A stretch of 64,000 nucleotides of DNA, from the NCBI GenBank assembly GCA_017979445.1, contig CM030713.1, positions 31,339,915 through 31,403,914 of the forward strand, in the 5' to 3' direction. The position numbers and the translations under genes are program-made. Of this stretch, positions 58,301-64,000 are shown in pieces (position 1 is the stretch's first letter; the number at the start of each line of letters is the position of its first letter). The stretch comes from Akebia trifoliata. Lineage: Eukaryota; Streptophyta; Magnoliopsida; Ranunculales; Lardizabalaceae. Under the pieces are notes generated by a model. It was not told where the DNA came from, made no database searches, and saw nothing but the letters and a program-made list of their open reading frames with translations.

Positions 58301-58302
58301 AT
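43360..58302 (-). CDS. STE20/FRAY-like serine/threonine protein kinase (MAP4K group)
   Basis: A 22-exon model, 737 aa. Exons: 58,129-58,302; 57,221-57,475; 56,981-57,105; 56,818-56,862; 53,923-54,004; 53,701-53,769; 53,286-53,456; 53,131-53,196; 50,832-50,900; 50,623-50,694; 50,411-50,472; 49,905-50,189; 48,630-48,757; 48,375-48,469; 48,266-48,304; 48,120-48,176; 45,232-45,333; 45,058-45,109; 44,908-44,963; 43,995-44,059; 43,804-43,855; 43,360-43,452. All phases agree; the 48,120 donor (CTA then GTGGTT) is the weakest border. Kinase domain ~18-281: GYGASATVY loop, Lys47 in IAVK, HRDVK (Asp141), DFG (Asp159), [18 protein letters not shown]. Then a Ser-rich linker, [12 protein letters not shown] and KSASVGDW motifs, and a C-terminal coiled coil ([30 protein letters not shown]). 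All catalytic residues are present. From memory it is close to Arabidopsis At4g10730/At4g24100; BLUS1 is a relative. The substrate is unknown. Confidence 0.93.
44440..44760 (-). mobile_element. LINE fragment in a kinase intron
   Basis: Between exons 19 and 20. The minus strand encodes pieces of an L1-type ORF2 C-terminal region ([20 protein letters not shown], and [12 protein letters not shown] sequence near 44,740), with stops. It is on the same strand as the kinase. Confidence 0.65.
45334..48119 (-). other. Large kinase intron (exon 16 to exon 17) with copia debris
   Basis: A 2.8-kb intron. Its right part is AT-rich, with (TG)n at about 46,399 and TG/TA repeats at 47,543-47,578. A copia remnant is listed separately. 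No kinase exon is missing here, since flanking family sequence joins directly. Confidence 0.6.
45590..46200 (+). mobile_element. Ty1/copia 3' end and LTR fragments
   Basis: Around 45,880-46,090 the plus strand encodes the end of copia RNase H ([39 protein letters not shown]), broken by a stop. LTR-like sequence follows (GGGAGTTATAAGGGC and GGGAAGTTATAAATG pair, 45,664 and 46,124). It is antisense to the kinase. Confidence 0.65.
50901..53130 (-). other. Kinase intron between exons 8 and 9
   Basis: A 2.2-kb intron. No element ends or exon-like ORFs were recognised. The ORFs that can be read here have no kinase-family content. Confidence 0.5.
55040..55225. repeat. Minisatellite, about four ~42-bp units
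   Basis: Imperfect repeats of CGAAAGTTGTGTTTCGCTCC followed by GAACGTTAGTTCGCACAAA. The half-unit TTTCGCTCC...CGAAA is itself partly palindromic. Confidence 0.75.
55560..56130 (-). mobile_element. LINE fragment in kinase intron 4
   Basis: The minus strand has a zf-RVT-like piece ([12 protein letters not shown] followed by a frame change before the HLLLHC-like part). Upstream sequence is duplicated in tandem with a ~108-bp period (ATCTTTGGATAG at 55,740 and 55,848). It is not functional. Confidence 0.5.
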
Positions 58303-59740
58303 ACCCTGAAAACCGCTTCAAACCAATCGGAAAACCACCAAAAATCTCGACACCGCCCCCAAAAAATAACTCTGCTACAGCCTTCCGTTGACCACCATTA
58401 GAAACGGCGCGAACGAGCGAGAGACAGAGAAATAAAAAAGGGGTTTCCTGACTTGGGAGATGCCGATTACTGAAGTTGCAAAGCGGAGGTCTGTGATTGG
58501 ATTATTGACACGTGGAACCGTACAATAAGGGACGACTGGGCCCAATTGTCACGAACCCATATTGCTTTGTTCAGAAATTTTTCTCTTTTCGGTCGTGTGT
58601 TGGCGATAATTTTTTCAGGTAATTTTGGAATTTCGTTCATTAAAAAAAACAAAAAACAAAAAAGACAACTTTCTAAGGTATATGTATATAGATAGTTATA
58701 CAGTATCGAAGAAATTTCCTAACATACGATAGGAAGCACAGAATCAATGGATGTTGATATCATATTGCGATGCCACCTGGCAAGTCTATTTCAGCAACTA
58801 AAAGTAAACTCTCACTAATACATCGATTTTGATTATTTTTTTCTTATAAATAATTATTTTCTTGAAAATTAAACAGTTGACTAGGAATCGTTCCTGTAAC
58901 TGGATTTGAGAACCATAGTGTAGATTCCTTAGTAGATCTAACACACAGTGGAAATAAAATTTCTAAAGAAAATTTCCGTAATCAGAAAAAGACTAAAAAG
59001 AGAAATTTCACTTGATATTTCATTTATAAGATACCGTACGAGTTGTACATCAAACTGGATGTACAATTGTACTATGATCTTGACACATGTCGGTGATCAC
59101 AAAACAGTACAGTGGTTCTTGCATTAGGAGCTGAAACTCCGTAATAGGAAAAAAAATAAAAATGGACCAGATCGAAGATCTAGCATCTTAATCAGCTTTG
59201 ACTCCTAACGAGGTTACTGTCCCAACTATGATAAAAGAGAAATGTCCAATATGTACCTAATAACCTTAATGTTTCCACGTGTCATAATTTGTTCATAACT
59301 GCAGTACCCTTTGTTATTGTCAAGTATGCATGTGTTATTGATTCTTTATCTTGGAAAACACAATTGCACATATTTATGGGGATGTACAATTTTGTATCCC
59401 AAAAAAAAAAAAATTTATGATTCTAACACATACAACATCGAGGGGAATCAAATCATGACTCTTTAACTAATCCTAATATTTGGGGATAGGATATTCCCAT
59501 ATCCCTAAAATAAGGGGAAAAGATCGAGGGAGGTGGGCGATTATAAAAGGAGGTCTACAATAAACAGAAGTGGGAGTCATTAGGGAGAGGACTACTAGAA
59601 AGTGAAGGAAGAGTTATGTACCTTCAAAATTATATTGGGACTAACTCATTAAAGGATTTTTTTTTTTTATAGGTATAGCACAGATGTACCTCTACAAAAA
59701 ATGGAAAACCCATTAAAATTCTTGGGGGATTTTTTTTTTC
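58303..59740. other. Kinase 5' flank and intergenic sequence
   Basis: The first ~180 bp likely contain the kinase 5' UTR and core promoter; no distinct TATA box was identified. The remainder is AT-rich without a recognisable gene. A weak, unlisted hairpin with TATGGGGATGTACAATTTTG lies near 59,380. Confidence 0.4.
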
Positions 59741-59862
59741 ATTGTGATTCTCATTGAATTGACAAGACAGCCATAGATGTGTTTTTCCGAGATACAGATA
59801 AAAAAGCATCTACAGTTATGTGCGCACCTCCACGTCAAAAAATGTGAGAATCGTAGTAAATC
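59741..59862. repeat. Foldback hairpin
   Basis: ATTGTGATTCTCATTGAATT pairs with AATGTGAGAATCGTAGTAAAT. The core is CATAGATGTGTTTTTCCGAG, then ATACAGATAAAAAAGCATCTAC. The outer arms resemble those at 26,084-26,217. Confidence 0.7.
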
Positions 59863-61997
59863 CCAGTGTCACCCCAGCATTACTCGATCGTATATCCATA
59901 TGTCAAAAAATACTCAATGGTTGTAAATCACTTTAAAAAATATTCAAACGTAATGATTATATATTGTAATCAATATGATTCTTTCGATAATTGCTTTGAA
60001 TCATGATGAATATCACTATCTTTAAGGTAATGTTTATGTTTATCGGATAACATATTGGTAGTAAACTCAATTGCAACATATAATGTAGTCTGGTTAAAAT
60101 TTGAATAATATGGTGACCTTCCACAATTATAGAAGATGTACAAAATGGATAGACATAATGCACAAAATCTGGATACGCAAAGATCCGGATTTGAATAAAA
60201 TAGAGCACACTTCAAATGCTTAGAAATTTGGAATTTCAAGGTGTCTTGACCTAGTCAAAGTCCATTATTCTTTAGACTTCAATACATTCTTTCAGGGGCA
60301 TGCCACTTAAATTTTATAATCGAAGGATATGATTGATCTGATTAATGATTATCAAGATCTAACAATATAGATGGAGAATAACATCCCGTTGAAGCGAACA
60401 CCAACAATCGATATTCAAGTGAAAAGGTTGCACCCCTTCCCAATGAGCAACCGATCAACTTAAAGAGTTGCACCTTTTTATTCTCAATTAAATGGTCTCC
60501 ATCCTACTCATGCGCCACAATTCAACACCACATCCCAACGTCCTTCCTGTGGATGCCTTAGACAATCAACTTAGCCAATCTCTCCAAGCATTTTTTGTTT
60601 TTCTTATGTGCATCCCCGACTAGCTGTTTTGGGTGGCAGATTTTTTTATCCGTCACTAAAATCTATCACAATAGTTCACTAGCCCATAGAATTCGAAAAT
60701 TCTTGTGGGAGCAAGTGCCTCCACAGCCCCCACTCTAAATCCGCTTCAGAGTCCCAAACATCAACTTGATGTAGCTTCAACTGTGGGTTGAGGATAACAT
60801 TTTCCTCTATAAAATTTATTTATTTTAGTAAAATGAAATTATACTTACTTTTACCTCACTAAAATTTTTAATAAAATTAAATGATTATTTGATTCTCTAT
60901 TTATTTTTCAGTTAAACAACAACACATGGAGGATGCTGAGGTGGAAAAATATTTTTGGGCCAAAAGGTCGTAGAATCAGCAGATCCAAAAAAGTAGGCTT
61001 AAATAATATTTTAGGGTTCTATTTCTATAAAGGGTTTGTATCCACTGCGGTCCATCAAGTTTTTAATTGCATAGGTTGTTGGAAGTTGAAGTCACGAGAG
61101 TGAAATCTGCTGTAAATGTTTCTGAGGGATTTTATTGGCACACTAACTTTTACTTACAACACACCAATCCATTGGTGGGTTAAAAATAAAAGCTTGTGTG
61201 TTAATAGAAGCTTTCTATTATTTTTCAACGAGGAAGGCAAATGATAGTTTGTGCCTGTGCCAGCCACCTCTTGGGGATTGTACAAACGCTACAACTCAAG
61301 AGTGTCTCTCATGATTTTTTATTTATTTTTTTTACTTTAATTCATAAAATTATATAACACACCAACTACGATTACGACACACAGTTTAAAATGAAAAAAC
61401 AAGAAATGAATTTTACTTCAACAATGACAAGCACAAACTAATTAATCATTGTTGTATTACCCTACCTAATTTACATGCATTATACAAAGTTTCATTATTA
61501 TCGTCGACGTTACGTCGATGTACTACATTGGGAGACAGTCTTCTTTCATGAAGACTAAGAAGCAATAAATCACAGAGCAGTAATTCGTTGAAGTTGAATA
61601 CCGATCAGTGATTATTGACTTTTGTGGAGTTATTTGACTGTTATGTAATTAATAATTACTGTTTTCAATGTTTCTCATCACGATCTTACAATCTTATATT
61701 GTGGAAACAAAAATTTTTCTTCACATTGCTTCCTATTTTCTCTATCATAGAAAGACTAAGTGTGTTGAATTAGATTGACATATCATCTATCAGAAATTTT
61801 GCCCCTTTGACCATTTAAATTTTTTTAATTACTCCAACTTGCAAGATTACCAGCAAAATGGAATCCACATGGTTGTAAGCTCCAATTCTTCCAATTTTAA
61901 CCGAAACATTTGTATTACATGTAAAATTTTGGGTCATATTACTTATGAGGATATTAGCAAATAAGCCATGCTAGAGTGACGTTGCTGGTTGCTTTTG
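59863..61997. other. Gene-free AT-rich sequence
   Basis: No gene is recognised. A short TIR-like pair (CACTAACTTTTACTTACAAC and TGTGTGTTAATAGAAG) at 61,135-61,205 resembles the ends of the 2,725-3,460 element. Confidence 0.4.
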
Positions 61998-62086
61998 TTG
62001 TTGAGTTGTGAGCAGAGCCATAGAAGTTTTCACTCATATCTTGAGGAAAAGCATCTATAGTTTTGAACACAGCTCCACATCAACCT
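61998..62086. repeat. Foldback hairpin
   Basis: GTTGAGTTGTGAGCAGAGC pairs with AACACAGCTCCACATCAAC. The core is CATAGAAGTTTTCACTCATA, then TCTTGAGGAAAAGCATCTATAG. Confidence 0.65.
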
Positions 62087-63048
62087 AATGTTGAACATAA
62101 TGTCTTGCGAAGTCACTTTAGGATTATTCTTACTAAATTAGGACATTTCATATTAAGGTTACCCAATTCGTTAAAGAGGTATCAAACCATGAACTGTTTC
62201 AATCCGAATCCGTTTGTAATACAATTCAATCTGGGCATGTGAAATCTAACTGAACCAAACATATTACTTTATTTTGCCTTGTTTCTTCACACCCCTCCAC
62301 ACGTTGATATATTAAGATATCTTCCTAAATTTTTAAATTTACAGAATACCCCTTTGACCTCGGTTTTTATTTATAAAATGATTAAATACATTCATCATTT
62401 TTTATCCTATTTATCACTTCAACCTTCAAATGTTCTCATGTAATACCTAAAGCCTACAACAATACAATATTATCTATTTTAGGTTGAAGTTCACATAGTT
62501 TTTAAACGCGTTGTATTATGTAGGGTTTAATTTGTTTTTATAATCCAAGTTTTGAATGTCAACTCGTTGGTCTTTGCAGTCCTTTTCGTGTCCAACTAGT
62601 AACGCACCGACAAAGTCATGACAACTTCCACATAAAATACAAAGAGTCGTTATCGACTTCAATACCATTTTGTAATGCTCCAAACACAAAACGATCAATA
62701 TTGCATTATTGTGAGCTCAGGATGTTAGACCTCATCTCCATCTACTCATATGAACCAAATTCGTTTTCAATTGGCAAATCATAAATTGCAAACCCAAATT
62801 CAAATTGAACAAATCTAGGAATCAAGAAACATAATTCTATACCATTAAGACCTAAGGAAAGACCCACGGTTGCAACGAACTCTTCACTTATCATGCGGCA
62901 TACTATTTTGGACAAAAAAGTGTTTACTCCTATTTACAATGGAGTAAAAAAAAAATCAAATCTATAGACTGAATTATAGATGTAACATGAAGTAAACACT
63001 GTACTACGTGGGTGTCAATTTGGTGTGTGTGGGTGCGACAAAAGACAT
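62087..63048. other. Gene-free sequence
   Basis: No exon, RNA gene or repeat that can be supported. Confidence 0.4.
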
Positions 63049-63051
63049 TAA

Positions 63052-63912
63052 GGGTATGTTTGATTGCACATGGAAAATAGGGTGGAAAATCAATTTCCAT
63101 GGAAAATGATATTTTTCAAGTGTTTGATTGCACATGGAAATGGAATTCATTTTCCACCCCATTCAAAAAGTCCACTAAATCATGGATTTCACTTTCCCAC
63201 CCATATGGGTGGGAAAATGAAATCCACCCATATTTTCCATCACCAATTCTTCCCTACCACCACCACCACCACCACTACCACCACCACCACAATCACCACC
63301 ACCACCACTACCACCACCACCACCACAATCACCACCACCACCACCACCACCATCACCACCACCATCACCATCACCATTATACTAACCTCGTCATCGTCGT
63401 CATCACCATCGCCGTCGCCATCGGCTCCGTCTCCGACCACCTACTATCTTTCTTCTTCTCATTCTTCTCCATCCCTCACCTCATCCGCCACCACTACCAC
63501 CATGTTCTCCCTCCCATCTTCCTCACTTACCTTCGTCGCCACCGTCACCGCCGCCACCGTCGTTGCCGTCGTGGCCGCCACCGCCGCCGTCGCCGTCATG
63601 GCCGCCACCACTGTACTCGTCGCCGTCGTGGCCGCCACCGTCGCCGTCGTCATGGCCGCCACCGTCGCCGCCACCTTCGTCGCCACATCCTCCCCCCTCC
63701 CTCTTCCTCGTCATCTTCTTCTTCCTCTCCCCCTCCTATCATCTTCTTCCTCATTCTCCTCTTTTTCTTTTTTCTTATATTTTTCCATGATTTTATCCAT
63801 GCGAAATCAAACAATGGAATTTGATTTTCCAACCCTACCTATTTTCCACAACTAATTTTTCATGGATTTCAAATTCCATGGAAAGTGACTTTCCATGCAA
63901 TCAAACATACCC
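63052..63912. mobile_element. Harbinger-like TIR element filled with trinucleotide repeats
   Basis: The left end GGGTATGTTTGATTGCACAT is mirrored by ATGCAATCAAACATACCC, with TAA at 63,049-63,051 and 63,913-63,915. About 60-100 bp at each end is TIR or subterminal (CATGGAAA words inverted). The centre (63,245-63,725) is almost entirely CAC/ACC, then CCG/GTC, then CTT/CCT trinucleotide repeat. It encodes no transposase. The long frames through it are repeat artefacts. Confidence 0.75.
63255..63725. repeat. Compound (ACC)n / (CCG,GTC)n / (CTT)n microsatellite
   Basis: Consecutive blocks: near-pure CAC/ACC (63,255-63,375), interrupted TCG/CCG/GTC (63,385-63,690) and CTT/CCT. They lie inside the 63,052-63,912 element. 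The C strand is strongly pyrimidine-biased. Confidence 0.9.
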
Positions 63913-63915
63913 TAA

Positions 63916-64000
63916 GGGTGAATAGACCCCAAACAGTACTACGTGGAAAAAATATGATGAAATATTTTCAAAATAATTACAACATCAAAGAAATAATCCA
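63916..64000. other. Right edge of the window
   Basis: Short AT-rich flank with nothing recognisable. Confidence 0.4.

Noticed and set aside
63064..63855. Long plus-strand frames of 263 and 241 codons rich in Thr, His or Ser
   Set aside because: They run through pure trinucleotide repeats inside a TIR element, are open in several frames at once and show no domain.
1..64000. CRISPR arrays, rRNA genes, or complete tRNA genes
   Set aside because: None seen. The window is plant nuclear DNA, and the direct repeats found are local duplications or transposon paralogues without spacer structure.

Overview
The window is nuclear DNA of a flowering plant, most likely a eudicot. It is AT-rich, its genes have many GT/AG introns, and it carries plant LINE, copia, gypsy, Mutator-like, PIF/Harbinger-like and pararetrovirus-like remnants. 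No species is assigned. All host genes lie on the minus strand.

Layout. (1) 1-3,694: gene-free, with small inverted-repeat elements and local duplications. (2) 3,695-4,774: an intact intronless gene for a probably plastid HpcH/HpaI-type aldolase, with two G-boxes and an I-box upstream. (3) About 5,340-37,030: a tandem triplication. Each unit carries one five-exon gene for an MSP1/ATAD1-like membrane-anchored AAA ATPase, a copia gag fragment and several hairpin elements. Copy 1 (6,973-10,814) reads through intact (386 aa). Copy 2 (17,779-25,896) keeps its exons but has a 4.45-kb LINE in intron 3 and a 2-bp insertion that replaces its C-terminus. Copy 3 (30,847-34,356) looks dead: a 2-bp deletion, an in-frame 21-bp deletion and several substitutions. 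(4) About 38,400-42,130: a scrambled cluster of caulimovirid-like fragments, including a ~530-bp inverted repeat of the viral control region. (5) 43,360-58,302: an intact 22-exon STE20/FRAY-like protein kinase gene (737 aa) with retroelement debris in its largest introns. (6) 58,303-64,000: gene-free, with more hairpins and an 861-bp TIR element filled with trinucleotide repeats.

The three tandem units act as each other's empty-site controls. They date and validate a MULE (9-bp target duplication), a Harbinger-like element (TAA duplication) and the LINE insertion. A second theme is a family of foldback elements at 11 independent positions. They share a ~45-bp palindromic core but have different outer arms.

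The host genes are not an operon and their products need not work together. The kinase and the aldolase appear to be conserved neighbours (from memory, Arabidopsis At4g10730 and At4g10750). The MSP1-like cluster between them looks like a lineage-specific arrival that was then amplified.
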